A DNA stretch of 44,835 nucleotides from Acidobacteriota bacterium (GTDB taxonomy: Bacteria; Acidobacteriota; Vicinamibacteria; Marinacidobacterales; Marinacidobacteraceae), in contig JAJEIY010000089.1 in the NCBI GenBank assembly GCA_022828085.1, positions 1 through 44,835 of the forward strand, read 5' to 3'. Each line of letters starts with the position of its first letter. The first letter of the stretch is position 1. The notes below the pieces were generated by a model, which saw only the letters and a program-made list of their open reading frames with translations, had not been told where the DNA came from and ran no database searches. A program made the translations under genes and the position numbers. Positions 1-9,091 of this stretch are shown here, one piece after another.

Positions 1-22
1 ACCTTTCCGGGTGGAGTTGGGA

Positions 23-77
23 CGTGCGCGGTGCGGGGCACCGCGCGTGCCGGTCGGAGACCGGCGTTCCAAGCCGT
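23..77 (+). repeat. Dispersed double-hairpin repeat, copy A
   Basis: Two adjacent hairpins. The first has arms GCGCGGTGC/GCACCGCGC (26-46), the second is GCCGGTCGGAGACCGGC (49-65). They are followed by the conserved tail GTTCCAAGCCG (66-76). The same module recurs about 15 times in intergenic DNA of this window in both orientations. It resembles REP/BIME-type elements in architecture; no RAYT transposase is present in the window. Confidence 0.8.
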
Positions 78-143
78 TGCGCCGCCAAGAATCTAAAGAT
101 GGCGGCGAGCCTTTGGCTCGGCGCCGGCCTGACCGGGGGAAAG

Positions 144-171
144 TGTGAAAGGGGGCACTCCCCCTTTCACA
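144..171. repeat. Perfect 12-bp inverted repeat (hairpin)
   Basis: Arms TGTGAAAGGGGG and CCCCCTTTCACA are perfectly complementary around a CACT loop. On the plus strand the hairpin is followed by AAAACAAC, on the minus strand by CTTTCC, so neither side has a proper T-tract. It lies in the non-coding stretch downstream of tRNA-Phe. It may act as a transcript-end structure for the recA/tRNA unit; the function is unknown. Confidence 0.6.
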
Positions 172-254
172 AAACAACTACTGCCAATCGGAACTCGCCG
201 AAGCGCGCTTCAGCGCGCGAGGGAGTTTCGATTGCCGACGCGCAGCGTCGGGTG

Positions 255-329
255 GTTCGGGGACGGGGGCAAAAGGCCGCCCGCCCTCGTGTTGCTGCGG
301 CGCTCGGCCCTTTGCCCCCGTCCCCGGAC
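255..329. repeat. Long inverted repeat downstream of tRNA-Phe
   Basis: Arms at 255-279 and 305-329 match at 23 of 25 positions (core GGGACGGGGGCAAA) around a loop of about 25 nt. The structure begins 14 bases beyond the 3' end of the minus-strand tRNA-Phe. Together with a weaker inverted repeat at about 186-232 (AATCGGAACTC/GAGTTTCGATT) it fills most of the region 100-343, where no credible gene is seen. It could be a terminator-like or tRNA-processing structure, or the remnant of an element that targeted the tRNA. Confidence 0.6.
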
Positions 330-343
330 CACTCCGGCCTGGG

Positions 344-416
<73 letters not shown>

Positions 417-462
417 TACGGGCGCCCGCCATCTCACGGGGGCGCGGTAGTTTGGCACAGGC

Positions 463-1536
463 TCAGGCTTGCTGCGGCTCCGCCTCCTCGCCGTCTTCCT
501 CGCCGTCCAGGCCGAGCGCCCTGCGCACGCGGGCTTCCACCTCGGCCATCAGCGGCTCGTCCTCGAGCAGTGTCCGGCGGGTCCGTTCCCGCCCCTGTCC
601 GATCTGTTCGCCCTGGTAGGAGTACCAAGCCCCGCTCTTCTCGATGATCCGCTCGCGCACCGCGAGATCGATGAGATCTCCCGCCCGGGAAATGCCTTCT
701 CCGTAGCGGACGTCGAACTCGGCCTGCCGGAAGGGGGGGGCGACCTTGTTCTTGACCACCTTGATCCGGGTCCGGTTCCCGATCACCGCGTCGCCTTCCT
801 TGAGAGCGCCGATCCGCCGGATGTCCACCCGCACCGACGAGTAGAACTTGAGCGCGCGCCCGCCCGTCGTCGTCTCCGGGTTGCCGAACATGATCCCGAT
901 CTTCTCCCGGAGCTGGTTGATGAACACCAGGCAGGTGGACGACTTCGAGACGATCCCGGTGAGCTTGCGGAGCGCCTTCGACATGAGCCGGGCCTGGAGG
1001 CCCACCTGCGCGTCGCCCATCTCGCCGTCGAGTTCGGCGCGCGGCACGAGCGCCGCCACCGAGTCCACCACCACGACGTCCACCGATCCGCTCCGCACCA
1101 GCGTCTCGGTGATCTCGAGCGCCTGCTCGCCGTCGTCGGGCTGGGACACCAGCAGCTCGTCGGTGTTCACCCCGAGCGCCCGGCAGTACTCCGGGTCGAG
1201 GGCGTGCTCGGCGTCCACGAACGCGGCGACCCCGCCGAGCGCCTGGGCGGAGGCCACCACCGTGAGCGCGAGGGTGGTCTTTCCGGAAGACTCCGGGCCG
1301 AACACCTCGACCACCCGGCCGCGGGGAAAGCCTCCCACCCCGAGCGCGGCGTCCACCGAGATCACGCCGGTCGGGATGGAGGACACGTCCAGGGCGGACG
1401 AACCGAGGCGCATGATGGCCCCCCGGCCGTGCTGTTTTTCGATCTGCCCGAGGGCGATGTCGAGGGCGCGGGAACGCTGGTCGGCGCTCCTCGGATTCCT
1501 GGCGTCTGGCGACATGCTCTTGGTGTCTCTCGACAT
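463..1536 (-). CDS. recA: Recombinase RecA
   Basis: RecA forms ATP-dependent filaments on single-stranded DNA, catalyses strand exchange in homologous recombination, and triggers LexA cleavage. The 357-residue protein is of normal length. The Walker A motif GPESSGKTT is at residues 80-88. The Walker B region ([20 protein letters not shown]), loop L2 ([21 protein letters not shown]) and the usual acidic C-terminal tail are present. The ATG at 1536 has a GAGGAG ribosome site 13 nt upstream; the Met at residue 8 is a less likely alternative. The 151-bp upstream gap separates it from the preceding operon and should hold its own promoter. I saw no recognisable LexA box (neither CTG-N10-CAG nor GAAC-N4-GTTC), so SOS control is not evident from sequence. 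Confidence 0.98.
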   Translation of the reverse strand: MSRDTKSMSPDARNPRSADQRSRALDIALGQIEKQHGRGAIMRLGSSALDVSSIPTGVISVDAALGVGGFPRGRVVEVFGPESSGKTTLALTVVASAQALGGVAAFVDAEHALDPEYCRALGVNTDELLVSQPDDGEQALEITETLVRSGSVDVVVVDSVAALVPRAELDGEMGDAQVGLQARLMSKALRKLTGIVSKSSTCLVFINQLREKIGIMFGNPETTTGGRALKFYSSVRVDIRRIGALKEGDAVIGNRTRIKVVKNKVAPPFRQAEFDVRYGEGISRAGDLIDLAVRERIIEKSGAWYSYQGEQIGQGRERTRRTLLEDEPLMAEVEARVRRALGLDGEEDGEEAEPQQA

Positions 1537-1604
1537 GGCTGGCGGGAGTCTCCTCGTCGGATATGGGCGCCCCGGACCCGGGGCCGGCGGCGCGGCTTCG
1601 AGTT

Positions 1605-1633
1605 CTCTAAAGGCTAAGACGTAGTTGAGCCAA
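1605..1633 (-). promoter_or_regulatory. Weak candidate recA promoter
   Basis: On the minus strand TTGGCT (1628-1633) and TTAGAG (1605-1610) are 17 bp apart and lie about 70 bp before the recA start codon. The match to sigma-70 consensus is modest. The call rests mainly on position in the only AT-richer part of the gap. Confidence 0.3.
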
Positions 1634-1687
1634 ATTCTGTCCCACCCCCGGCGCCCGGAGTCTCAAGAATCTCTTTAGGCGGGTCGG

Positions 1688-2563
1688 TCAGCGGCCCGCA
1701 TCGCGGTAGTCATGGAACCCGCGACCCGTCTTGCGGCCGAGCCGGCCGCCGTCGACCAGCTTCACGAGCAGCGGGCACGGGCGGTAGCGGGGATCTCCGA
1801 ACCCCTCCTGGAGCACCCGCAGGATGTCGAGGACCACGTCGAGGCCGATGAGATCGGCGAGCGCCAGCGGGCCCATGGGATGCCGCATGCCGAGCGTCAT
1901 GATCCGGTCGATGTCTCCGGCGCTGCCCACGCCCTCCATGAGCGCGAAGGCGGCCTCGTTGATCAGCGGCATGAGGACCCGGTTGGAGACGAAGCCGGGC
2001 GCGTCGTTGACCGCGCAGGGGGTCTTCCCCAGCCGCCGCGACAGATCCATGGTGGCCTCGAACGTCGCGTCCGAGGTGTCGAGCCCCCGGATCACCTCCA
2101 CCAGCTCCATGACCGGCACCGGGTTCATGAAGTGCATGCCGATGAAGCGGTCGGCGCGGCCCGAGGCGGCCGCGAGCCGGGTGATCGAGATCGAGGAGGT
2201 GTTCGACGCGAGGATCGTCCGGGGCGGCAGCAGCGGCGCGAGCGCGGCGTAGAGCGAGAGCTTCTTCGCCTCGTTCTCGACGATGGCCTCGACCACGAAC
2301 TCCGCGTCGGCGGCGGGCGCCATTTCGGTCCCCGGCTCGATGCGCGCGTACGCGGTCTTCGCCTCCGCGTCCGTCAGGGTCCCGCGCTTCACCTGACGCC
2401 CGAGGTTCTTCCCGATGGTCGCCATGCCGCGCGCCGTGAACTCCTCCCGGATGTCCACGAGGTTCACCTTCACGCCGGAGATGGCGAAGACCTGGGCGAT
2501 GCCGTTCCCCATGGTCCCGGCGCCCACCACCAGGACCCGCCCCGGAGCTCCCGGATCAGGCAC
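1688..2563 (-). CDS. 3-hydroxybutyryl-CoA / 3-hydroxyacyl-CoA dehydrogenase
   Basis: This is an NAD(P)-dependent oxidoreductase interconverting acetoacetyl-CoA and 3-hydroxybutyryl-CoA, used in beta-oxidation, butanoate or polyhydroxybutyrate metabolism. The 291 residues match the short single-function family (Hbd/PaaH type). The N-terminal Rossmann motif GAGTMG is at 14-19. The catalytic His lies in [17 protein letters not shown] (H144), and the C-terminal dimerisation domain starts near [18 protein letters not shown]. The GTG start overlaps the thiolase 3' end by 8 bp, so translation is coupled. The adjacent thiolase supplies the acetoacetyl-CoA substrate. The exact substrate chain length and cofactor cannot be told from sequence. 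Confidence 0.92.
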   Translation of the reverse strand: MPDPGAPGRVLVVGAGTMGNGIAQVFAISGVKVNLVDIREEFTARGMATIGKNLGRQVKRGTLTDAEAKTAYARIEPGTEMAPAADAEFVVEAIVENEAKKLSLYAALAPLLPPRTILASNTSSISITRLAAASGRADRFIGMHFMNPVPVMELVEVIRGLDTSDATFEATMDLSRRLGKTPCAVNDAPGFVSNRVLMPLINEAAFALMEGVGSAGDIDRIMTLGMRHPMGPLALADLIGLDVVLDILRVLQEGFGDPRYRPCPLLVKLVDGGRLGRKTGRGFHDYRDAGR

Positions 2564-3752
2564 GTTCCACTCCCAGGGCGACTCCGTTGCCGCCGCCCAG
2601 GCAGAGACTGGCGACGCCCCGGTCCAGCCCGTGCTCCCGGAGCAGGTAGAGCAGCGTGGTGAGGATGCGGGCGCCGCTCGCCCCGATCGGGTGGCCGAGC
2701 GCCACGGCGCCCCCGTTCATGTTCGTCCGCTCCGCGGGAAGTCCGAGTTCGGCCTGGACCGCCACCGCCTGGGCGGCGAAAGCCTCGTTGATCTCGAAGA
2801 GGTCCACCCCGTCCACGCTCCAGTCGAGGCGTTCGAGCAGCTTCCGGACCGCGGGCACCGGGGTCATCATGACCCACTCGGGCTCGAGGCCCGAGACCGC
2901 CTGGCCGGTGATGCGGGCGAGCCGGGGCAGGCGGTGGCGGCGCACGGCCGCATCGGAAGCGATCACCAGGGCGGATGCCCCGTCGTTCACCCCCGGGGCG
3001 TTCCCCGCGGTCACCCGGCCGTCCTTGCGAAAGACGGGCCGGAGCCGCGCCAGCGACTCCGCGGTCGCGTCCGGCCGGATGCTCTCGTCGCGCCCGACCA
3101 CCACCGTGCCCTTTCGCGCCGCGACCTCCACGGGCAAGATCTCGGCGGCGAAGCGCCCGGCCTCGGTGGCCGCGTGGGCGCGCCGCTGGCTCTCGGCGGC
3201 GTAGCCGTCCATCGCCTCGCGGCTCACCCCGTAGCGGTCGGCGACCCGCTCGGCGGTCTCGCCCATGTGGATGTCCTCGAAGGCGTCGGTGAGCCCGTCG
3301 TGCACCATCGAGTCCACGAGGCTGCCGTCACCCATCTTCGACCCCGTCCGCATTCCCTGGAGGAGATGCGGAGCGTTCGACATGGACTCCATCCCGCCCG
3401 CCACCACCAGGTCGGCGTCGCCGGCGAGGATCGCCTGGCGGGCGAGCATGACCGCCTTCAGCCCGGATCCGCAGACCTTGTTGATGGTGAGGGCGCCGAC
3501 GCCGGCGGGCAGGCCGGCGCCGATCGCGGCCTGGCGGGCCGGGTTCTGGCCGAGCCCGGCGGTCAGCACGTTCCCGAGGATGACCTCGTCGACGGCGTCC
3601 GCCGGCGTGGCGGCGCGCTCCACCGCCTCGCGCACCACCAGCGCCCCGAGCTTCGGAGCCGGCAGCGGGGAGAGTCCGCCGAGCAGTTTTCCGATCGGGG
3701 TCCGCACCGCGGAGGAGATCCAGACCGGCGGCCCCCCGTTCGCCTCGGTCAC
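2556..3752 (-). CDS. Acetyl-CoA C-acetyltransferase (thiolase)
   Basis: Thiolase II condenses two acetyl-CoA to acetoacetyl-CoA or cleaves 3-ketoacyl-CoA. The 398-residue length is typical. The nucleophilic Cys is C94 in [10 protein letters not shown]. The other catalytic residues are H354 in [17 protein letters not shown] and C384 in [11 protein letters not shown]. The GTG start forms a 4-bp GTGA overlap with the stop of the upstream dciA-like gene, and the downstream dehydrogenase overlaps its 3' end, so the three genes form one operon. The biosynthetic (AtoB/PhaA) and degradative (FadA) roles cannot be separated from sequence alone. Pairing with a stand-alone 3-hydroxybutyryl-CoA dehydrogenase favours short-chain C4 metabolism. 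Confidence 0.94.
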   Translation of the reverse strand: MTEANGGPPVWISSAVRTPIGKLLGGLSPLPAPKLGALVVREAVERAATPADAVDEVILGNVLTAGLGQNPARQAAIGAGLPAGVGALTINKVCGSGLKAVMLARQAILAGDADLVVAGGMESMSNAPHLLQGMRTGSKMGDGSLVDSMVHDGLTDAFEDIHMGETAERVADRYGVSREAMDGYAAESQRRAHAATEAGRFAAEILPVEVAARKGTVVVGRDESIRPDATAESLARLRPVFRKDGRVTAGNAPGVNDGASALVIASDAAVRRHRLPRLARITGQAVSGLEPEWVMMTPVPAVRKLLERLDWSVDGVDLFEINEAFAAQAVAVQAELGLPAERTNMNGGAVALGHPIGASGARILTTLLYLLREHGLDRGVASLCLGGGNGVALGVERA

Positions 3753-4126
3753 TCGCCTCGCCTTCCCGGGCCGGAAGCGTCCTCCGCCATCGCCGGAACC
3801 CCGAGTTCGACCCGCACCCGCAGCCGGGCCTCGGGGAGACCGGCGGCGCTCGCCAGGCGCCGCGCGATCTCCGTTCGCCGCCCGTGCGCCTCGGCCCGGG
3901 TCCGCGGGTCGGCGGTGACGATCGTCAGGACGCGCCTCTCGACGCGCACCGGAACCGCCTTCCGCGCGATGTCCGCCGGCGCCGCCCGGTCCCAGAGCGC
4001 CCTCAGGAACTCGATGTCCAGCAGCGCCCCCTGCTCCCGGCTCGGGAACACGAGGCCGAGAAGATCCCCGATCGGCGCCGGATGGCCCCGCCGCCGATCA
4101 GCGGACCGCGGGGGAACGTTCGGCAC
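3749..4126 (-). CDS. DUF721 / DciA-like protein
   Basis: A 125-residue basic protein. The segment from about residue 18 to 108 has the DUF721 pattern: an N-terminal GDLLGLVF helix, then a [20 protein letters not shown] segment, a hydrophobic [11 protein letters not shown] strand, a helix, and a final RLRVRVEL strand. DciA is the ancestral bacterial loader of replicative helicase DnaB. The same minus-strand reading frame is open far upstream, opposite the receptor gene. The GTG at 4126 is chosen because the family-like sequence begins there and because TACGAT lies exactly 6 nt before it, implying a leaderless mRNA. It overlaps the thiolase start by 4 bp (GTGA), which is odd company for a replication factor. 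The assignment rests on pattern by eye. Confidence 0.62.
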   Translation of the reverse strand: MPNVPPRSADRRRGHPAPIGDLLGLVFPSREQGALLDIEFLRALWDRAAPADIARKAVPVRVERRVLTIVTADPRTRAEAHGRRTEIARRLASAAGLPEARLRVRVELGVPAMAEDASGPGRRGE

Positions 4127-4132
4127 CCAAAC

Positions 4133-4138
4133 ATCGTA
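4133..4138 (-). promoter_or_regulatory. -10 element of leaderless dciA-like operon
   Basis: On the minus strand TACGAT is followed by 6 nt and then the GTG start codon, with no Shine-Dalgarno sequence. It matches the TANNNT-N6-start pattern also seen before vapB, the RelB-like gene, the AAA_14 gene and mtnA. No clear -35 is visible. Confidence 0.5.
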
Positions 4139-4280
4139 ACGCGCGGGTTGCAGTCCTTTTCGTGACGCGGCGCCGTGCCGCGTACGGCGGGGAGGAGTTC
4201 CGGCCGAGGAGCGCCGCTCTTCACCAGTTGCTGCGAAGACGCAATCCCGCAGGGTCGGCCGACAGCCGTGATGGCGCCAC

Positions 4281-4376
4281 CGGCTTGGAACGCCGGTCTC
4301 CGACCGGCACGCGCGGCGCTCCGCGCCGCGCTCGGCGTGACCCTGCTCACCCAGGGTGGCGCGTACGGCTTGGAGC
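4281..4376 (-). repeat. Dispersed double-hairpin repeat, copy B
   Basis: Minus-oriented copy. CGGCTTGGAAC (4281-4291) is followed by the hairpin GCCGGTCTCCGACCGGC and then by a GCGCGGCGC/GCGCCGCGC hairpin. It extends through a shared flank, containing GGCGTGACC and CACCCAGGGTGGCGCGTACG, that also occurs in copy G near 15001-15030. The long unit is thus about 85-95 bp. It occupies the 585-bp gene-free stretch 4127-4711 together with copy C; no other gene is seen there. Confidence 0.78.
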
Positions 4377-4425
4377 GACGACCTGCGGGATGGTTCGCTC
4401 TCGGTGCGGGGCGGAGGGAACGCTC

Positions 4426-4514
4426 CCGAACCGCTGTCGCCCAAGGCGCGTAGCGGCACGTCGCCCGCGGGCCTTCGGCCCGCTGTGCCGGTCGGAGACC
4501 GGCGTTCCAAGCCG
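4426..4514 (+). repeat. Dispersed double-hairpin repeat, copy C (long form)
   Basis: Plus-oriented. A left flank (CTGTCGCCCAAGGCGCGTAG and neighbours) is followed by hairpin GCGGGCCTTCGGCCCGC (4467-4483), hairpin GCCGGTCGGAGACCGGC (4487-4503) and tail GTTCCAAGCCG. The whole roughly 90-bp block, including the flank, is repeated almost identically at 26626-26719. This shows that the mobile or duplicated unit is larger than the hairpins alone. Confidence 0.8.
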
Positions 4515-4619
4515 TTTCCGCCATTCTCATGACGGGCGGGGGGCGTAGGAGGACGCCGAGCGCCCCGCGTGGACCAGGGGAATCCGGATTCAGGCCGGTG
4601 CCCGCTCGGGTTTCCCCAT

Positions 4620-4648
4620 TTGAAGCCTGTCGCGCCGATCTGATATAT
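4620..4648 (+). promoter_or_regulatory. Putative promoter of TonB-dependent receptor
   Basis: TTGAAG (4620-4625) and ATATAT (4643-4648) are separated by 17 bp, about 64 bp before the receptor ATG. Just downstream, CCGACC-GGAGG-GGTCGG (4649-4665) can form a 5'-UTR hairpin. Confidence 0.45.
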
Positions 4649-4711
4649 CCGACCGGAGGGGTCGGATTTCCTGATCCCGTTTCCATCACGAACCTTGCGG
4701 GAGGTTCCCCA

Positions 4712-7594
4712 ATGCGCCGATTCCTTCTTCTTCTCGGAGTTCTTCTCCTTTCCGTGCCGCTCGCCGCCCAGGAAATCACCGGCGCCCTGCAGGGCCGGGT
4801 CACCGACGCCTCGGCCGGGGTCCTTCCCGGGGCCACGGTGACGATCTCCGGGGAGAACATCCTCGGCGGGTCGCGGAGCGCCGTGACCGCCGGCAACGGG
4901 GCCTACCGCCTCGCGAACATTCCGCCGGGCGTGTACCAGGTCTCCTTCGCGCTCAGCGGGTTCGGGGAGCAGGTCTACGAGGGCGTCCGCATCTCGACGG
5001 ACACCACCTTCACGCTGAACGCCGAACTGAGCGTCGCGGCGCTCGAGGAGACGGTCACGGTCACCGGCGAGGCGCCGGTCATCGAGACGGCGGCGACCGA
5101 CGTGGCCTTCAACTTCACCGAGGAGGTGATGGAGAACGTCCCGAACGCGCGCGACCCGTGGGCCATGGTCTCCCAGGTGCCCGGCGTGACCACGAACCGG
5201 ATCAACGTCGGCGGCACCGAGACCGGCAACCAGCTCGCCTTCCGGGGCCACGGGGTCTTCCCGGGCCAGAACATCTACGTGCTGAACGGCGCGAACGTCA
5301 CCGACAACCAGTCGAACGGCGGCTCGCAGTTCTACTTCGACGTGGACTCCTTCGAGGAGATGCAGATCGAGGTCAGCTCCCACAGCGCCGAGGTGCAGAC
5401 CCCCGGCATGGTGATGAACATCGTGCCGAAGTCCGGCTCGAACAACTTCAGCGGAACGACCAGCCTCTACTTCGGAAACGAGGGCATGCAGTCCGACAAC
5501 GTGGACAGCAACCTCATGAGCCTGGGCGTGGACCGGGCGAGCAACCTGAACCAGTACCTTGACGTCGGCGCCGAGATCGGCGGCCCGATCATCGAGGACA
5601 AGCTCTGGTGGTGGGCCGGGCACCGGCACCAGGTCGTCCAGAAGTTCGTCACCGGCACCCAGAACCCGGACGGGAGCTTCCCGATCGACGAGACGGTGCT
5701 CTGGTACCCGTCGGCCAAGATCAACTGGGCGATCAGCCAGAACCACAACTTCTCCGTCTACTTCAACATGGCGCAGAAGAAGCGGTTCAACCGCTCGCTC
5801 AGTTCGCTGCGGCCGCTGCCGACCACCTGGAACCAGCAGGGGGCGCCCATCGCGCGGCTCTTCACCTTCCGGGACGACTGGACGCCGACCCCGAACGTGC
5901 TGGTCGCCTTCAAGGCGAACGTCATGGACCAGGGCTTCGAGCTGCGCGCCCAGCCCGAGGTGGACGTCGAGAACACCCCGGCGCGGCTCGATCTCGCCAC
6001 CGGGCAGTGGTCGGACGCCCCGCCGAACGAACTCGGCGTGCACAAGACCCTCAGGAACGCGGCCACCACCGTTTCCTGGTACCGCACCGACTGGGGCGGC
6101 GACCACGACTTCAAGGCCGGCTTCGAGATCGGACAGATCCGGGCCTTCGGCAACCAGGGCGGCGGGGTGGCCCGGAACACCTACCCGGCCGACCACCGCC
6201 TCCACTTCTTCAACGGGGAGCCCTCCGAGGTCATCCTCTGGGCCTCCGGGGCGGTCGCGGCGACCGGTCCCCAGCGGTCCGCCTTCCTGCAGGATTCCTG
6301 GGCGGTGAACGATCAGCTCCGGCTGAACCTCGGCGCCCGCTGGGACTGGCAGGCGAACTCCCTCGACCAGGTCACCGCGCCCGCCAGCCGCTACCTCGAT
6401 CCCGTCTCGCAGGAGGGCACCGGGAACCTCATCGTCTGGAACACGATCTCGCCCCGCCTCGGGATGGTCTTCGACCTGACCGGAGACGCCCGGACGCTCT
6501 TCAAGGCGAGCTACGGGCGCTACTACTGGGTGCTCTGGCTCGACCGGGTGCAGTTGGCCAGCGTGGCCGGCGACCGGAACCGGAAGCACGAATGGAACGA
6601 CCTGAACGGCGACCGGAACTTCACGATCGACGAGGCCGGCGCGGTGCTCAGCGTGTTCGACGCCGGCGCGAACCCGGTGACCATCGACGGGAACCTCGAT
6701 CCGACCTACACGGACGAGTTCACGGTGGGGCTGACCCGCGAGGTGGCGGCGAACGTCTCGGCGAGCGCCACCATCATGTGGCGGCGCGACCGCGACATCA
6801 CCCAGATCACGAACACCGGCATCTCGGCGGCCGACTACACCGCGGTGACCGGGACCGACCCGGGGCCCGACGGCGCGCTCGGCACCGGCGACGACGGGGG
6901 CGCGATCACCTTCTACGAACTCGACGCCTCGAAGACCGGGCTCTCGCCAAACTTCCTCACCACCCGTCCGGGCTTCGAACACGAGTACCGCGGCTTCGAG
7001 TTCAACCTGCACCGCCGCCTGGCGTCCAACTGGCAGTTCATGGGCTCGATCACCATCGGCCAGCAGTCGGAGAACTACGGCTCCGGCTCCTTCGACAACC
7101 TGGACCGCGCCATCCCCGACGATCGCGGGCGCCTGGGCGGACAGCCGCAGTTCCCGCTGAACAATCCCGAACTCGTGGACGGCACCCGGGTCGCGAACTC
7201 GACGCCGTACCTGATGAAGGTGCTCGGGACCTACCAGGCCGACTTCGGGCTGACCCTGAGCGGCTTCTACCAGTACATCAGCGGCAACAACTTCACGCGG
7301 ACGGTGAACGCGCAGGCCGCGCTCGGCCGCCGGCTGAACCAAGGCAACGTGAGGGCCTTCGCGGGCGAGCGGAACGGCGAGAACTGGGAAGCCGCCAACG
7401 TGCTGGACCTCAGGGCCGCCTACGACCTGGGCCTCGGCGACATGGGCACGCTCTCCCTCCAGTTCGACGTGTTCAACGCGCTGAACATCAACACGATCAC
7501 GAACACCCAGAGCCTGTCGGGAGGCGCCTTCGGGCGCGTGTTGGCTTTCGTGCCGCCCCGGATCTTCCGCCTCGGCGCAAAGCTCCGCTTCTGA
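4712..7594 (+). CDS. TonB-dependent receptor, Oar-like, with carboxypeptidase-regulatory-like domain
   Basis: An outer-membrane beta-barrel of 960 residues that probably imports a ligand energised by TonB. The signal peptide is MRRFLLLLGVLLLSVPLAAQ, cleaved about residue 20. A CarboxypepD_reg-like Ig fold follows at about 23-105 (ITGALQGRVTDASAGVLPGA, then GAYRLANIPPGVYQVSF). The plug domain spans about 120-240, then a long aromatic-rich barrel ends in RLGAKLRF with terminal Phe, as expected for BAM substrates. The ATG at 4712 is preceded by GGGAGG; the frame is open further upstream but that part lacks a signal peptide. This architecture is abundant in Acidobacteriota, Bacteroidota and myxobacteria. 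The substrate is unknown. The neighbouring exported M24 peptidases suggest peptide uptake, which is an inference. A 9-bp hairpin separates it from the next gene. Confidence 0.93.
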   Translation: MRRFLLLLGVLLLSVPLAAQEITGALQGRVTDASAGVLPGATVTISGENILGGSRSAVTAGNGAYRLANIPPGVYQVSFALSGFGEQVYEGVRISTDTTFTLNAELSVAALEETVTVTGEAPVIETAATDVAFNFTEEVMENVPNARDPWAMVSQVPGVTTNRINVGGTETGNQLAFRGHGVFPGQNIYVLNGANVTDNQSNGGSQFYFDVDSFEEMQIEVSSHSAEVQTPGMVMNIVPKSGSNNFSGTTSLYFGNEGMQSDNVDSNLMSLGVDRASNLNQYLDVGAEIGGPIIEDKLWWWAGHRHQVVQKFVTGTQNPDGSFPIDETVLWYPSAKINWAISQNHNFSVYFNMAQKKRFNRSLSSLRPLPTTWNQQGAPIARLFTFRDDWTPTPNVLVAFKANVMDQGFELRAQPEVDVENTPARLDLATGQWSDAPPNELGVHKTLRNAATTVSWYRTDWGGDHDFKAGFEIGQIRAFGNQGGGVARNTYPADHRLHFFNGEPSEVILWASGAVAATGPQRSAFLQDSWAVNDQLRLNLGARWDWQANSLDQVTAPASRYLDPVSQEGTGNLIVWNTISPRLGMVFDLTGDARTLFKASYGRYYWVLWLDRVQLASVAGDRNRKHEWNDLNGDRNFTIDEAGAVLSVFDAGANPVTIDGNLDPTYTDEFTVGLTREVAANVSASATIMWRRDRDITQITNTGISAADYTAVTGTDPGPDGALGTGDDGGAITFYELDASKTGLSPNFLTTRPGFEHEYRGFEFNLHRRLASNWQFMGSITIGQQSENYGSGSFDNLDRAIPDDRGRLGGQPQFPLNNPELVDGTRVANSTPYLMKVLGTYQADFGLTLSGFYQYISGNNFTRTVNAQAALGRRLNQGNVRAFAGERNGENWEAANVLDLRAAYDLGLGDMGTLSLQFDVFNALNINTITNTQSLSGGAFGRVLAFVPPRIFRLGAKLRF

Positions 7595-7612
7595 TCTACT
7601 GATCCCGAACCG

Positions 7613-7644
7613 CCGGGGCGGACCCGGGCCTGGTACCGCCCCGG
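7613..7644 (+). terminator. Hairpin between receptor and M24 gene
   Basis: CCGGGGCGG (7613-7621) and CCGCCCCGG (7636-7644) form a 9-bp GC stem with a 14-nt loop. There is no T-tract. It may attenuate or stabilise the receptor mRNA before the downstream peptidase gene. Confidence 0.4.
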
Positions 7645-7665
7645 CCAACCCGCGAGGTGGATTCC

Positions 7666-9060
7666 GTGCGCTTGACTTCCGTTCTTCTCATCGGCCTGCT
7701 GGGCGCCGGTTGCACCCCGGCGCCCTCCCCGCTATCGGACGCTGACGACGGGTCCGGCTACGGTGTGCCGGGAGCCCTCGAAAGAGCCCGGATCAAGACC
7801 GCGATCGTCGAGGAGAAACTGCGCACCGCACTCCTCCCGGCGATGCGGACCCACGGCATCGACATGTGGATCGTGCTCGACCGCGAGAACCACCCGGACC
7901 CGCTCCACGAGGAGATCGGCGGCGGCTTCGCCGGGGTGCGCTCCGCTTACATCTTCTTCGACTCGGGCGGCACGGAGCCCGAGAAGATCTATCTCGGCTC
8001 CCACGTGCAGCCGGGAGACTCGGTCATCGAGCAGGTCTACGACGAGAAGGTCTACTACGGCTACAGCGAGGAGGGGATCACTCCCCACCTCCGGGAAGCG
8101 GTCCACAGCCGCGATCCCCAGCGCATCGGGATCAACACGTCGAGGACGCTTCCGGAAGCCGACGGCCTCACGGTCGCCTTCCGGGACGTCCTGGTGGAGG
8201 CCATCGGCAGCCCGTATTCCGACCGGCTGGTGTCGGCGGAACTGCTGATCCGGGACTTCCGCAACCTGCGCACGCCGCTCGAGCGGGATCTCTACCGGCA
8301 GCTCACCGAATGGACAGCGCGCTGGGAGACGGAGGGTCTGACCGGTTCCCACGTCGTCCCCGGCGAGACCACCGCCCTCGAAATGGCCGGATGGTTCGAG
8401 GACAAGGCCCTCGAGTTGGGCATGGGCAGCTTCCAGACCGTGCGGGTGGTCCGGGAGGGCGACCTGCTGCCGCGCCACGCCGCGGACATCCCCATCCAGC
8501 CCGGCGACATCGTGGCGGTGGACGCGGGGCTCTTCTACCTGCAGTTCGAGAGCGACATGAAGCGGACCGCCTACGTGCTGGGCCCGGGAGAGACCGAAGC
8601 GCCGGAGAGCATCCGGAATGCCTGGGCCGAGGTGATCCAGACCTCCCGCCTCTACGCGAGCAAGATGGTCCCGGGCGCCATCGGGCACGAGATCTACGAG
8701 GCCATCATCGAAGAGGCGCTCCGCGACGGCTACGTCCGGGACACCCGGACCGACCCGAGCGTCGGAAACGTCGGTCCCGAACACGAGATCGCGCTCTACG
8801 GACACTCGCTCGGGAACGACCTGCACGACATCGGCGCCCGGGTCGCCCCCGACATGCCGTTCGCCTACGGCGACCGGGTTCGGTTCCCTCTCGTCGAAGG
8901 CGAGTTCGTCGCCATGGAGTTCCACGTCGGGGTGCCCATCCCCGAATGGGAGGGGAAGAAGTGGTCGGCGCGCTACGAGGAGATCGCGGTGGTGGGGAGC
9001 GAGGGACTCGAGGAGCTGATCCCCTTCCAGACGGAGCTCCTGCTCATCCACTCCCGATAG
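7666..9060 (+). CDS. Exported M24-family metallopeptidase (Xaa-Pro aminopeptidase-like), paralogue 1
   Basis: A 464-residue protein with N-terminal lipoprotein-like signal MRLTSVLLIGLLGAGC (Cys16; lipobox imperfect, Gly at -3). The C-terminal pita-bread domain keeps all five M24 metal ligands: Asp in GDIVAVDAG, Asp in FESDMKRTAY, His in LYGHSLGND, Glu in VAMEFHVG and Glu in RYEEIAVV. The N-terminal creatinase-like domain includes HGIDMWIVLDREN. The GTG at 7666 is preferred over the GTG at 7657 because the GAGGTGG ribosome site lies just before it; the latter GTG is inside that site. It starts 71 nt after the receptor stop and may share its transcript. Two closely related copies lie at 10601-13449. 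Substrate is unknown; exported proline-peptide cleavage is the family expectation. Confidence 0.9.
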   Translation: MRLTSVLLIGLLGAGCTPAPSPLSDADDGSGYGVPGALERARIKTAIVEEKLRTALLPAMRTHGIDMWIVLDRENHPDPLHEEIGGGFAGVRSAYIFFDSGGTEPEKIYLGSHVQPGDSVIEQVYDEKVYYGYSEEGITPHLREAVHSRDPQRIGINTSRTLPEADGLTVAFRDVLVEAIGSPYSDRLVSAELLIRDFRNLRTPLERDLYRQLTEWTARWETEGLTGSHVVPGETTALEMAGWFEDKALELGMGSFQTVRVVREGDLLPRHAADIPIQPGDIVAVDAGLFYLQFESDMKRTAYVLGPGETEAPESIRNAWAEVIQTSRLYASKMVPGAIGHEIYEAIIEEALRDGYVRDTRTDPSVGNVGPEHEIALYGHSLGNDLHDIGARVAPDMPFAYGDRVRFPLVEGEFVAMEFHVGVPIPEWEGKKWSARYEEIAVVGSEGLEELIPFQTELLLIHSR

Positions 9061-9091
9061 CTTCGGGCGTAGTCAGGCGGCGCCGCCGAGA

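Noticed and set aside
1537..1687. SOS (LexA) box before recA
   Set aside because: Neither the CTGT-N8-ACAG nor the GAAC-N4-GTTC pattern is found. A lineage-specific box cannot be excluded.
4160..4560. Small proteins in the repeat-bearing intergenic regions (with motifs such as ETAWNAGLRPA or CRSETGVPSR)
   Set aside because: The same peptide strings recur in unrelated places because they are translations of the dispersed DNA repeat; no ribosome sites or family similarity support them.
4126..7648. A reading frame of more than 1000 codons on the minus strand opposite the TonB-dependent receptor
   Set aside because: It is an antisense frame kept open by GC-rich codon bias. Only its last 125 codons resemble a family (DUF721); the plus strand encodes a clear receptor.
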